A DNA stretch of 10,235 nucleotides from an uncultured Bacilli bacterium (GCA_947627525.1 CANQWJ010000033.1:1-10235), one strand, 5' to 3'; shown: positions 1-8,054, numbered from the stretch's first letter. Program-made: numbers and translations. The notes: generated from the sequence alone by a model not told the origin.

Positions 1-769
1 GACGTCCTAAATAGTGAAGGGAAGCATCAACATCACTTCCACGAATCGATTTTTGAAAAGCACTTAATAAATCATAGTGCCCATCACCATCTTTATCACT
101 GACCAAAACCGGTTTATTATTAAGTTTCTTTAAAACATCAACATTTATTTTCTTATCATTAGTCGAGTAGTAAGCAACTTCTAATAAGTTATAAGCATAA
201 CGTAAATCACTTCCACTAATTTTAGCGATGTAATCAATGGCTTCATCATCAATTTTAATTTTGGGTAGCATCTTACGATCAATAACACGTTTTATTGATA
301 ACTTTATATCATCGACATCTAATGGTTTTAATTCATATAGCTGACATCTACTTCTAATAGCGGGATTAATAGAGTGATAAGGGTTAGACGTCGTCATACC
401 AATTAAGGTTATTAGACCACTTTCTAGTTGCGGTAAAAGTAAATCTTGTTTATCTTTATTAAGACGATGAATCTCATCCATAATTAGTACTAGACCATCC
501 ATCATCTTTGCTTCTTCAACAACGGCATCAAAATCTTTCTTGTTATTGATAGTAGCATTCAAAAAACGATAATGGCACTTTAAATCATTGACGATAGCAG
601 TAGCAATACTCGTTTTACCAATACCGGGAGGCCCATATAGAATCATCGAAAAAAGATGACCATTATTTACTAAATTAGTCAAAACTTTATTTTCGCCAAT
701 TAAATGTTTTTGTCCTACAACATCACTTAATGTTTTAGGATTCATTTTACGTGCTAAAAGTTCATTCAT
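1..769 (-). CDS. rarA: Replication-associated recombination protein A, AAA+ ATPase (5' part; runs off the window)
   Basis: This AAA+ ATPase of the RarA/MgsA/WRNIP1 family acts at stalled replication forks and is related to clamp-loader subunits. I translated it from the minus strand; 256 codons are visible and the C-terminal part, including the tetramerisation region, lies beyond base 1. The family's N-terminal pattern is present (residues 8-20, with RKMNPKTLSDVVGQ). Walker A is GPPGIGKT at 46-53, Walker B is MDEIH around 97-101, the sensor 1-like TTSNP is at 126-130 and the SRC arginine finger is near 140-142. I chose the ATG at 769 because GAGAG lies 8 bases upstream; an in-frame GTG three codons earlier is a weaker option. 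The gene is divergent from xerD. Family assignment is secure; the exact role here is known only from the family. Confidence 0.93.
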   Translation of the reverse strand, partial: MNELLARKMNPKTLSDVVGQKHLIGENKVLTNLVNNGHLFSMILYGPPGIGKTSIATAIVNDLKCHYRFLNATINNKKDFDAVVEEAKMMDGLVLIMDEIHRLNKDKQDLLLPQLESGLITLIGMTTSNPYHSINPAIRSRCQLYELKPLDVDDIKLSIKRVIDRKMLPKIKIDDEAIDYIAKISGSDLRYAYNLLEVAYYSTNDKKINVDVLKKLNNKPVLVSDKDGDGHYDLLSAFQKSIRGSDVDASLHYLGR

Positions 770-790
770 ATCAATCACTCTCTAAAAGAT

Positions 791-819
791 ATTATAACAT
801 CTATCAATATATCGTACAA
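791..819 (-). promoter_or_regulatory. Probable sigma-A promoter of rarA (extended -10)
   Basis: On the minus strand a perfect TATAAT (796-791) is preceded by TGT, giving an extended -10. A TTGTAC -35-like hexamer (819-814) sits exactly 17 bases upstream. Transcription would start near 784, about 15 bases before the rarA ATG. The match is by eye. Confidence 0.55.
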
Positions 820-848
820 ATGTTTTTTAATAAAAACTATCATAAAAG

Positions 849-857
849 TGTTATAAT
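849..857 (+). promoter_or_regulatory. Probable extended -10 promoter of xerD-deoB
   Basis: TGT followed directly by a perfect TATAAT lies 15 bases before the xerD ATG. No convincing -35 hexamer is seen at the right spacing, so promoter strength would rest on the extended -10. The implied transcript start is near 864, which leaves a very short leader, with the weak GGTG ribosome site (864-867) at its 5' end. The region from 770 to 872 therefore holds two back-to-back promoters and no gene. Confidence 0.45.
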
Positions 858-872
858 AATATTGGTGATATT

Positions 873-1760
873 ATGAATGATGATATAGAAGATTTTATCA
901 ATCACATCCAATTTGAAAAAGGTCTTAGTAAAAATACTTGTCAATCTTACCATAATGACTTATTAAAATATCAAGAATTTTTACAAAAAGAGAATATCTT
1001 TAAAACTAAAGACATAAGTAAGAGTGACATTGAAAAATATTTAGAAAAATTGAGTAAGAGTGGCGAAAAACCATCATCACTTGCGCGAAAATTGACAACG
1101 ATCAAATCCTTTCATAATTATTTATTTCAACGTCGAATATTAAAAGTTGATGTATCAGAAACAATTGAAAGACCTCGCTTACGTAAAAAATTACCTAATG
1201 TTTTAACTGTCGATGAAGTCGATAGATTACTTGATATTAAGTGTGAAACTCCATTTGACTACCGCAATAAATCTATGCTAGAATTGATGTATGGCACCGG
1301 TCTTAGAATCTCAGAATTACTAGACTTAAAACTAACCGATTTTGATTTAGAAAATTGTGTTGTTAGGTGTTCAGGAAAAGGCAGTAAAGAGCGCATTGTC
1401 CCAATTGGTGAATATACGATGGAGTCTCTTAATAATTACTTAGAAGTTCGTAATTTACTTTTAAAAAATAAAACTTGTGAATACTTGTATTTAAATAATT
1501 TAGGTGGAAGATTAAGTCGTTTTAGTTTCTTTAAAATTTTAAAAAGACTGCTCGTAGAAAAAAACATCAAAAAAGATGTATCACCGCACTCTTTAAGGCA
1601 TAGTTTCGCAACTCATATGTTAGAATATGGTGCTGATTTAAGAAGTATTCAAGAACTATTAGGACACTCTGATATCGCTACTACTAAAATATATACTCAT
1701 ATATCAAACAATAAAATAAAAAGAGAATATGAAGAATTTCATCCTAGAAGTAAAAAATAA
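873..1760 (+). CDS. xerD: Tyrosine site-specific recombinase XerD (XerC/XerD family)
   Basis: This recombinase resolves chromosome dimers at a dif site together with a partner Xer protein in the cytoplasm. Length (295 aa) is typical of the family. The N-terminal SAM-like core-binding domain covers about residues 3-90 and the catalytic domain about 108-290. All catalytic residues are present: R145 in GTGLRISELL, K169 in SGKGSKE, H239 and R242 in PHSLRHSFATHM, H265 in LGHS and the nucleophile Y274 in TKIYTH. I call it XerD rather than XerC mainly because deoB follows 17 bases downstream, as in Bacillus subtilis (ripX-drm); sequence alone would not separate the two with certainty. No dif-like site was recognised in the window. 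The ATG at 873 has only a weak GGTG ribosome site, but no better start is seen. Confidence 0.92.
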   Translation: MNDDIEDFINHIQFEKGLSKNTCQSYHNDLLKYQEFLQKENIFKTKDISKSDIEKYLEKLSKSGEKPSSLARKLTTIKSFHNYLFQRRILKVDVSETIERPRLRKKLPNVLTVDEVDRLLDIKCETPFDYRNKSMLELMYGTGLRISELLDLKLTDFDLENCVVRCSGKGSKERIVPIGEYTMESLNNYLEVRNLLLKNKTCEYLYLNNLGGRLSRFSFFKILKRLLVEKNIKKDVSPHSLRHSFATHMLEYGADLRSIQELLGHSDIATTKIYTHISNNKIKREYEEFHPRSKK

Positions 1761-1777
1761 GGAAGTGTAAATAAAAT

Positions 1778-2950
1778 ATGAAATTTAAACGAATATTTGT
1801 TTTGATTTTAGACTCATTAGGAGTAGGGGAAGCATTAGATGCTAACGAATATAATGATACAGGAACTAATACTTTAAAACATATTATGGATAATTATGAT
1901 CTATTCATTCCCAATCTAGAAAAATTAGGTTTTTTAAATACCATTACAATGGATGATAAAGAAAATGTTGATGCTTATTATACTATCGCAAGACCTATAA
2001 ATAAAGGAAAAGATAGTTTAACTGGACATTACGAAATAGTTGGCATTGAAAACAAAAAAGCTTTTAAGACATTTAATGAAAAGGCCTTTCCAATTGAATT
2101 AATTGATCGTATTGAAGAAGTTACTGGTAAAAGAGTAATTGGTAATAAAGTTACAAGTGGTGAAGAAATAATTAAAGAATTAGGAGAAAGACATTTAAAT
2201 TATGGTTCTTTAATTATTTATACTTCAAATGATTCTACTCTTCAAGTAGCAGCTCATGAAGATATTGTTCCAGTTGCAAAACTTCACATGTATTGCCAAA
2301 AAATAAGAAAATTGACGCTTGAAAATGAACAATGGAAAGTAGCTCGTGTCATTGCTCGTCCATTTAGTGGTAAACCTGGAAAATTCAAATTTACTAATGA
2401 TCGTCTTGATTTAGCTATTAAACCACCACAACGAAGTGTTTTAGACGAATTAAAAGAAAAAGATTATAGTGTTATCGCTATTGGTAAAGTAGCTGATGTC
2501 TTTGATGGCGAAGGAATAACAAAAATAATTAAAGGTGCGAAAACAAATATTGATACGATAAATAAATTAACGGATATAATGACTAAAAATTTTACTGGTG
2601 TATGCTTAACTAACTTAAATGATTTTGATGCTATTTATGGTCATAAAAGAGATGTAGAAGGATATGCTAAAGCAATCGAAGAGTTTGATGTCGAAATACC
2701 TATGATTTTAAATAAATTAAATAATGATGATTTATTAATCATAACAGCAGATCATGGTAATGACCCAACGGCTCCTGGATACTCCCATACAAGAGAAAAT
2801 GTCCCAGTAATATTGTATGGTCGTAATCTTAAGAATCCAACTAAATTAGAACCATTAGAAACAATGGCTGATATTGGTGCTACCATTGCTGAAAACTTTG
2901 ACGTTCAATTACCAAAAATTGGAACTAGTTTTCTTGATAAACTTAACTAA
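1778..2950 (+). CDS. deoB: Phosphopentomutase
   Basis: It interconverts (deoxy)ribose 1-phosphate and 5-phosphate in nucleoside salvage and belongs to the alkaline phosphatase superfamily with a dinuclear metal site. The 390-aa length is normal for bacterial DeoB. Metal ligands match the Bacillus enzyme with a constant shift: D12 (in LILDSLGVGE), D284, H289, D325 and H326 (TADHGND) and H337 (SHTRENVP). The threonine that becomes phosphorylated is T82 in KDSLTGHYE. A GGAAG ribosome site overlaps the xerD end, and the 16-base spacing indicates one transcript with xerD. In B. subtilis this gene is followed by purine nucleoside phosphorylase (pupG); here a terminator and an unrelated operon follow instead. 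Confidence 0.96.
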   Translation: MKFKRIFVLILDSLGVGEALDANEYNDTGTNTLKHIMDNYDLFIPNLEKLGFLNTITMDDKENVDAYYTIARPINKGKDSLTGHYEIVGIENKKAFKTFNEKAFPIELIDRIEEVTGKRVIGNKVTSGEEIIKELGERHLNYGSLIIYTSNDSTLQVAAHEDIVPVAKLHMYCQKIRKLTLENEQWKVARVIARPFSGKPGKFKFTNDRLDLAIKPPQRSVLDELKEKDYSVIAIGKVADVFDGEGITKIIKGAKTNIDTINKLTDIMTKNFTGVCLTNLNDFDAIYGHKRDVEGYAKAIEEFDVEIPMILNKLNNDDLLIITADHGNDPTAPGYSHTRENVPVILYGRNLKNPTKLEPLETMADIGATIAENFDVQLPKIGTSFLDKLN

Positions 2951-2975
2951 TATATATTATTGACAAATAAAAGAT

Positions 2976-3015
2976 AAGCAACTAAAATATAGTAAAGATT
3001 TTATTAGTTGCTTTT
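2976..3015 (+). terminator. Probable intrinsic terminator after deoB
   Basis: A perfect 10-bp inverted repeat, AAGCAACTAA (2976-2985) and TTAGTTGCTT (3004-3013), flanks an 18-base AT-rich loop and runs into a short T tract (3012-3015) followed by TAATATT. It starts 26 bases after the deoB stop and is the only GC-containing hairpin in the intergenic region. The stem has only three G/C pairs and the T tract is short, so it may be leaky. Confidence 0.6.
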
Positions 3016-3037
3016 AATATTGCATGAAAAAAAGTAT

Positions 3038-3070
3038 GAAATTAATTATATATATATAATTTTATATTTC
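3038..3070 (+). promoter_or_regulatory. AT palindrome with embedded TATAAT: candidate promoter/operator of the accessory operon
   Basis: A perfect 18-bp palindrome, AATTATATATATATAATT (3044-3061), contains a TATAAT -10 match (3055-3060). Outer arms GAAAT (3038-3042) and ATTTC (3066-3070) extend the symmetry imperfectly. No clear -35 lies 16-18 bases upstream. The next start codon (3099) has a good AAGGGG ribosome site ending 7 bases before it. The region could be a promoter whose -10 sits inside an operator, but alternating AT runs also arise by chance at this base composition. Confidence 0.35.
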
Positions 3071-3098
3071 ACATTCTTTTTATAAAAGGGGTTAATAT

Positions 3099-4409
3099 AT
3101 GAATAATTTTACTATTGTTGGATTAGGATATGTTGGTTTGACAATTGCCATATCTTTGGCTCAAAATTCAAATAATAACATAATTTGTTTGGATATAGAC
3201 AATAAAAAAATTAGTAAATTAAAAAAAGGAATTATTCCAATTTATGATAAAACACTTGAAAAAATAAATATTAATAATTTTTCTAATCTTAAATATACCA
3301 ATAAATACAATAAAGCATTTAAAAACACAAATGTCGTTTTCTTATGTGTTCCTACACCAAAAAGTCCTAATGGCAGTGCCGATTTAACTTATGTTTGGAA
3401 TGTTTGTCAAGGCATCATTAAAAATATTTGTAATGATATATTTCTCATAATAAAATCCACTGTTCCAATTGGTATATCTGATGAAATTCAAAATTATTTT
3501 GACAAAAATAGTTCTTATAAAGTAAATGTTGCTTTTATTCCCGAATTTTTATCACAAGGAAGTTGTTTAGATAATTACAATAATCCTGATCGTATTATAA
3601 TTGGATGCCAAAATATAAAAATTTTTAATATCATAAAAAATATATATAAGGAAAGTTTTAACATCTCAAAAACACCAATTATGTTCACAAGTAGAAAAAG
3701 TGCAGAAATGATTAAATATGCATCAAATAGTTTTTTGGCAACTAAAATTTCATTCATTAATGAAATGTCTACATTATGTGAAAAGATGGATATAAATATT
3801 GAAGAAGTAACAAAAGGAATGGGTTATGATAAACGAATTGGTAAAAATTACTTAAAACCAGGAATTGGTTTTGGTGGAAGCTGTCTTCCAAAAGATCTTG
3901 AATCAATTAAGTTTATTGCCAATCAAATGAATGTTGAATTAAAAATAATTGATAGTGTTTTAAAAGTTAATGAAATTCAGTCACAAAAATTAGTTGATTT
4001 GTTTTTGTGTAATCATAGTAATATACAAAATATGAAAATAGCTATTTTAGGCGTTACTTATAAAGCAAATACTGATGATATTAGATGTTCTCCCGCTCTT
4101 ATAAATATAGACATATTGCTACAAAAAAAAGCAAATTTATTTATATATGATCCATATGGATTAAATAAATTAAAAGAAATTTATAAAGACAAAGTTAAAT
4201 ATTGTACTTCAATCGATGAAGCATTAAAAAGTGCTGATGTTGCTTTTATTTTTACAGATTGGCAAGATATAAAAAAATATCCAATTCAAAAATATCGATT
4301 ATTAATGAAAAAACCATTAATATATGATGGAAGAAATTGTTATGATATTAATAAAGTAAAAAAAGAACAAATAGAATACATATCAATAGGAAGATGTAAA
4401 GGGGAGTAG
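3099..4409 (+). CDS. UDP-glucose 6-dehydrogenase-type nucleotide-sugar dehydrogenase
   Basis: Enzymes of this family oxidise the C6 hydroxyl of a UDP-sugar twice with NAD+ to give a UDP-uronic acid, usually UDP-glucuronate. Domains in order are an N-terminal Rossmann domain with GLGYVGL (8-14), a central helical domain and a C-terminal UDP-binding domain with ILGVTYKANTDD (about 316-327). Catalytic residues are present: E149 in FIPEFL, K206 and N210 in EMIKYASN, and nucleophile C262 in PGIGFGGSCLPKD with D266. The GFGGSC form, rather than GGHC, favours UDP-glucose over UDP-N-acetylhexosamine substrates. The length of 436 aa is normal. It opens the operon behind an AAGGGG ribosome site and ends 3 bases before the next gene. 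It is very AT-rich (one hand-counted line, 3601-3660, is 15% GC). I leave the symbol blank because the exact substrate is inferred. Confidence 0.9.
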   Translation: MNNFTIVGLGYVGLTIAISLAQNSNNNIICLDIDNKKISKLKKGIIPIYDKTLEKININNFSNLKYTNKYNKAFKNTNVVFLCVPTPKSPNGSADLTYVWNVCQGIIKNICNDIFLIIKSTVPIGISDEIQNYFDKNSSYKVNVAFIPEFLSQGSCLDNYNNPDRIIIGCQNIKIFNIIKNIYKESFNISKTPIMFTSRKSAEMIKYASNSFLATKISFINEMSTLCEKMDINIEEVTKGMGYDKRIGKNYLKPGIGFGGSCLPKDLESIKFIANQMNVELKIIDSVLKVNEIQSQKLVDLFLCNHSNIQNMKIAILGVTYKANTDDIRCSPALINIDILLQKKANLFIYDPYGLNKLKEIYKDKVKYCTSIDEALKSADVAFIFTDWQDIKKYPIQKYRLLMKKPLIYDGRNCYDINKVKKEQIEYISIGRCKGE

Positions 4410-4412
4410 GTC

Positions 4413-5360
4413 ATGAAAAAAGATTTTATTGTAAATGCTGGTATTAGAATAACACGTAAATGTAACATGAAATGTATGTATTGTAATATTCAAAATACGG
4501 AAAGAGAAGATTTATCACTAGAAGAATGGCAAGAAGCACTAAATATTATTAAAGACATGGGTGTAAAAGATGTTGTAATATTGGGTGGCGAACCATTAAT
4601 ATATCCTAAAATCGTTGAATTAGTTGATTATGCTACTAATACTTTAAATCTCAATTGCAGTTTAACGACAAATGGTTTTAGTAATTTTGATAAAGCTCAA
4701 AAATTATTGGATGTTGGACTAACTTCTTTGGGTGTTAGCGTTGACAATCTAAACGTTAAAGAATCAATAAGTCCTCTTAAAGCTAAAAATGGGCTTAGAT
4801 TAATAGATTACCTAATTGAAAATTGTAAAGCTCCTAGAATAACTAATTATACTGTATTAAATAAAAATAATGTTATAAACATCCTAGAATTAATTGAATA
4901 TATGAATGATCGAGGAGTTTATACATACATAATACCATTTCATTGGGGAAATGAGGGTTCTTTCGATCATCGTAAAAACAATGAAAGATTTGCTTTTATT
5001 AATGAAAGCGATATAGATATATATAATAAAACCGTTGATAAAATAATTGCATTAGCCCAAAAAGGTTATAAAATCAAAAACTCAATTGCTTTTTTAGAAG
5101 AATCAAAAAAACACATTAAGAATTTAGATTGGAAATGTAATGGATTATCTGAATTACGAATTGATTCTGATGGAAGAATGGTGTGCTGCTGTGACAAAAT
5201 TGGAAAAGTAAATGATAAATTTACTATATTTGATTTAAAAACCAAAAAAGATGCATTTTTGGAAGCTCGAGAAAAAGATGCTCATGCATGTAGTGGTTGC
5301 TTGTGGCCAAGTTCTTTTGAAGCTCAACTTCAAAAAGAAAAGATGGTGAAGAAACAATGA
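4413..5360 (+). CDS. Radical SAM enzyme with Twitch/SPASM-like C-terminal cysteine set
   Basis: This protein should cleave S-adenosylmethionine with a 4Fe-4S cluster to start radical chemistry. The cluster motif is C17-x3-C21-x2-C24 and the SAM-binding GGEP lies at 58-61. The C-terminal region carries C242, a triple cysteine at 258-260 within a RIDSDGRMVCCC segment, and C283-x2-C286. This spacing resembles the auxiliary-cluster ligands of Twitch domains (BtrN-type) more than a full seven-cysteine SPASM domain. Twitch enzymes include sugar and cyclitol dehydrogenases and epimerases, so a carbohydrate substrate fits the neighbours, but this is inference. The alternative, peptide modification, lacks any visible precursor gene. 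The start follows GGGGAG with the ugd-type gene ending 3 bases earlier, and the stop overlaps the next ATG as ATGA. It is less AT-rich than its neighbours. Confidence 0.85.
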   Translation: MKKDFIVNAGIRITRKCNMKCMYCNIQNTEREDLSLEEWQEALNIIKDMGVKDVVILGGEPLIYPKIVELVDYATNTLNLNCSLTTNGFSNFDKAQKLLDVGLTSLGVSVDNLNVKESISPLKAKNGLRLIDYLIENCKAPRITNYTVLNKNNVINILELIEYMNDRGVYTYIIPFHWGNEGSFDHRKNNERFAFINESDIDIYNKTVDKIIALAQKGYKIKNSIAFLEESKKHIKNLDWKCNGLSELRIDSDGRMVCCCDKIGKVNDKFTIFDLKTKKDAFLEAREKDAHACSGCLWPSSFEAQLQKEKMVKKQ

Positions 5361-6049
5361 ATGATATGCATATTCACTTAAAAGAGGGTATTAATGATGC
5401 TGAAATTTTTAAAAAATATGTTGAAAAATGCCTTCAAAAAGGATTTACTAGTGTCGTCTTTTTAGATCATGGTAATAGAATATCGCCAAAGCATAAAGAA
5501 GTTTTAGCTGACAAAGAAACTATTGATAAATTTAATAAACGCATAATTAATTTTAATAAAAAACAACATGATTTGAAGATTATTAGAGGTATTGAAATTG
5601 ATTATTCACCAAATATAACATTTAGAGAAAAAACAAATGAAATTTTAAAAATGGGGAACTTCGAATGGGTAGTTGGTGCTATTCATAGTTTGAAATTTGA
5701 TTCATTGGGTGGATATTTAGATGCTGTTATTGACATGATAAATAATTATGACATAAATATTATTGCCCATTTAAAATTAGATGATTCATTTAAAGAATAT
5801 GAAGATAAATTGATAGAAATAATAAAACTATGTCATGCCAAAAATATATTCATTGAAATAAATACAAGTGATCGTTCCCGTTGGAATGATTCACAACTAG
5901 ATTATATGTTGGATTTAATGGATAAATATGATGTAGAATATGTTCTTGGTTCAGATGCTCATCAAGAAGATGATATTGGTTATTACTTTGATGAAGTAAA
6001 ACAAAAAATAGACAATTATAAAGAAAAGAAAGTAAGATGCAAAAAATGA
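5357..6049 (+). CDS. PHP-domain metal-dependent phosphoesterase
   Basis: This is a single-domain PHP protein (230 aa), a TIM-barrel-like fold that binds up to three metals. The complete ligand set is visible: D3-x-H5-x-H7 at the very N-terminus, D37-H38, E80 in IRGIEIDY, H110 in GAIHSL, H128 in IIAHLK, and D200-x-H202 in GSDAHQ. Relatives include histidinol-phosphate phosphatases and the CpsB/YwqE tyrosine phosphatases of capsule loci. No histidine genes are nearby, so it more likely removes phosphate from an intermediate made by this operon, or opposes the kinase-like protein three genes downstream. That is inference. It overlaps the radical SAM stop by 4 bases (ATGA) and its own stop overlaps the next gene, so translation is probably coupled. 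Confidence 0.85.
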   Translation: MNDMHIHLKEGINDAEIFKKYVEKCLQKGFTSVVFLDHGNRISPKHKEVLADKETIDKFNKRIINFNKKQHDLKIIRGIEIDYSPNITFREKTNEILKMGNFEWVVGAIHSLKFDSLGGYLDAVIDMINNYDINIIAHLKLDDSFKEYEDKLIEIIKLCHAKNIFIEINTSDRSRWNDSQLDYMLDLMDKYDVEYVLGSDAHQEDDIGYYFDEVKQKIDNYKEKKVRCKK

Positions 6050-7065
6050 GTAAAAAAGTAATTTGGATTCTTCATGCTGGAATTTCTCATAAAAGTCCAT
6101 ACTTTTATAATCTTTCCAGAGAATTAAAAAAGTACAGTTTTCTTGATGTTATCATCAATCCTTATTTACCAGTTGATAAAAGAACCGATAATGGCATTGT
6201 CTATTTTAATCGCTTAAAAAGATTTTATAAAAGTGAAGATCCTAAGACAATTAATAAGTTTTTAAAAGATGTTGATAACCTAAAAGAAAATGGTTGGAAA
6301 ATTGTATTTACATTACATAACTTTTTCCCAATAGACAGAAAAATTAACGATAATGATGCGTTTTTATTACAAGAATTTTTAAAGAGAACAGATATGGTTT
6401 TCACCTTTTCAGAACATATGAAGAAGCAATTAAAAAAGCATTTTCATATTGATGCTTATAATCATTCAATAGGTGAAAATATATTAAATGATGATTTCGA
6501 TAATGATATTGCGTTACCAAAATTACCCAAAGATGCTTTTGTCTTTACATTCATAGGTAATATTAGCGAATATAAAATGCTTAATGTCGTTATAAATAAC
6601 TTTTTAAAACTATTAAGTAAATATAATAATATTTATTTAATAATTGCTGGACCAAGTAATAAGACATATAATTTAAAAATTAAAAATAATCGTAACATAA
6701 TTAGAATAGATCAATTCATAGGAGATAAAGAATGGGAAAAACTAGCAGCATTAACTAATGTTTTTCTAAATACTTATGACATTAATAGAGAATGTTTTAA
6801 GTATGGTTTTTTTCCATCTAACTGCATTACAATAATGAAATATAAAAAATTCTGTATTGCTCCTGATTGCTCGCCAATAAAGGAAATTCTTCCTATTGAA
6901 TACTATTATTCATATAGTGATAAAAAAGACTTATTAAATAAAATGGAACTTTCAATCAAAAATAAAGATATAATTAGAAATAAGGAAAAAAATTTTCCTA
7001 AGTCGGATTACAGTTGGGAGAAAACCGTTAAAATACTAGTTGACAAAATAGGAGAGTTAAAATGA
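6046..7065 (+). CDS. GT-B fold glycosyltransferase, GT4-like
   Basis: This protein probably transfers a sugar from a nucleotide donor, conceivably the UDP-uronate made by the first gene. The two-lobed GT-B layout is visible. The N-terminal lobe has TLHNFFP near 89-95 and a TFSEHMKKQL segment at about 120-129. The C-terminal lobe opens with FTFIGNISEYK (about 167-177), followed by LIIAGPS (198-204). The donor-site region YGFFPSN...SPIKEI (253-281) matches the place of the GT4 E-x7-E motif, but the first acidic residue is missing, so the motif is degenerate. I chose the ATG at 6046 because it forms an ATGA overlap with the PHP stop; an in-frame ATG at 6037 would add three residues. No signal peptide or membrane segment is seen. 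Acceptor and donor cannot be read from the sequence. Confidence 0.8.
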   Translation: MSKKVIWILHAGISHKSPYFYNLSRELKKYSFLDVIINPYLPVDKRTDNGIVYFNRLKRFYKSEDPKTINKFLKDVDNLKENGWKIVFTLHNFFPIDRKINDNDAFLLQEFLKRTDMVFTFSEHMKKQLKKHFHIDAYNHSIGENILNDDFDNDIALPKLPKDAFVFTFIGNISEYKMLNVVINNFLKLLSKYNNIYLIIAGPSNKTYNLKIKNNRNIIRIDQFIGDKEWEKLAALTNVFLNTYDINRECFKYGFFPSNCITIMKYKKFCIAPDCSPIKEILPIEYYYSYSDKKDLLNKMELSIKNKDIIRNKEKNFPKSDYSWEKTVKILVDKIGELK

Positions 7066-8051
7066 AAAATATAATTATTATTGGTACTGGAAAAGCAGCA
7101 TTGCTTCATTATAATTCATATCAAAAGTTAAAAGAAGTTGGTAATATTTATTTTTGTGATATTAAAACATCAGGATTTTATATAACTAATCAAAAAATTT
7201 ATAATTCGATTAACGAATGTATTGAAGAAAATCATCTAGATACAAATAATCTTATTGTTGATATATGTACTCCAAAGAGTGAATTTTTTTCTATATTAGA
7301 TGTATGTTTAAAAAATAAAATATATGATATATTAGTTGAAAAACCATTTGTTATTGATGATAAAACACTAAAAAAATATAAAGATTTGAATATTGTAATG
7401 GTTGAAAACTACCTTTTTTCCAAAGTAACTAAAAAAATTAGTGAATTCATAAACCAAAAGAATTTAAAGATAAAATTAATTTTTTCTAATTTTTCTAAAA
7501 ATAGAATTAATGATAGTTTAAATGGAAGAGGTTACAAAAAAGACGTTACCTTAAATTATGAAATAGAAATACCACACCAAATATATTTAACACAATATTT
7601 TTTAAATAACGCTACTGGAATAGATAATTATATTACATGTAGCCGTGATATGAAAATAGGGGATATTCACTTAAAGAATCATGGTTATGGTTTAATTATT
7701 TCCAAATGCAAAGATATTGATATAATATATGAAAGTAATCTTACTTCACTTATCGTTCAAAAAAAAATAGTTATTTGTTTAGATAAAAACTATGCTATTG
7801 AAGGAAATTATGCAATATACACACCAGATTTAAAGTTATTGAAAGCTGCTAATATAACAGTCTATCACAATGGCAAAAAAATTAAATATGAAGAACTAGC
7901 AATAGATGATAATTTTACTTATTTTATAGAACAGGCATACAATTATTTTAACAATAATGGTGATAATCCTAATATTGTAAGTATTGAATCTTTTTCAAGA
8001 TTAATGAAGCTATATTGTAACAATCTTATCAATAGAAAAAAAGAGGAATAG
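7062..8051 (+). CDS. Gfo/Idh/MocA-family NAD(P)-dependent oxidoreductase
   Basis: Proteins of this family oxidise or reduce sugars, inositols and nucleotide-sugars with NAD(P). An N-terminal Rossmann domain begins IIIIGTGKAA (4-13), a shortened glycine loop in which the third glycine is replaced. The family's catalytic EKP stands at 93-95 (LVEKPF) and VENYLF at 114-119 fits the usual strand after it. H172 in EIPHQIY is at about the position of the conserved catalytic histidine. The C-terminal alpha/beta domain has a low-complexity Asn/Lys/Ile composition. Length (329 aa) is normal. It overlaps the glycosyltransferase stop (ATGA) behind a GGAGAG ribosome site. A redox step on a sugar or on a UDP-uronate is the natural inference in this operon; the substrate is unknown. 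Confidence 0.82.
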   Translation: MKNIIIIGTGKAALLHYNSYQKLKEVGNIYFCDIKTSGFYITNQKIYNSINECIEENHLDTNNLIVDICTPKSEFFSILDVCLKNKIYDILVEKPFVIDDKTLKKYKDLNIVMVENYLFSKVTKKISEFINQKNLKIKLIFSNFSKNRINDSLNGRGYKKDVTLNYEIEIPHQIYLTQYFLNNATGIDNYITCSRDMKIGDIHLKNHGYGLIISKCKDIDIIYESNLTSLIVQKKIVICLDKNYAIEGNYAIYTPDLKLLKAANITVYHNGKKIKYEELAIDDNFTYFIEQAYNYFNNNGDNPNIVSIESFSRLMKLYCNNLINRKKEE

Positions 8052-8054
8052 TTA

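Noticed and set aside
3575..3757. Minus-strand open frame of 60 codons inside the nucleotide-sugar dehydrogenase gene
   Set aside because: It lies wholly antisense to conserved catalytic sequence, has a hydrophobic AT-driven composition and no ribosome site.
5357..6049. Histidinol phosphatase of histidine biosynthesis
   Set aside because: All PHP ligands are present, but no histidine gene is nearby and the gene is translationally coupled to a radical SAM and a glycosyltransferase.
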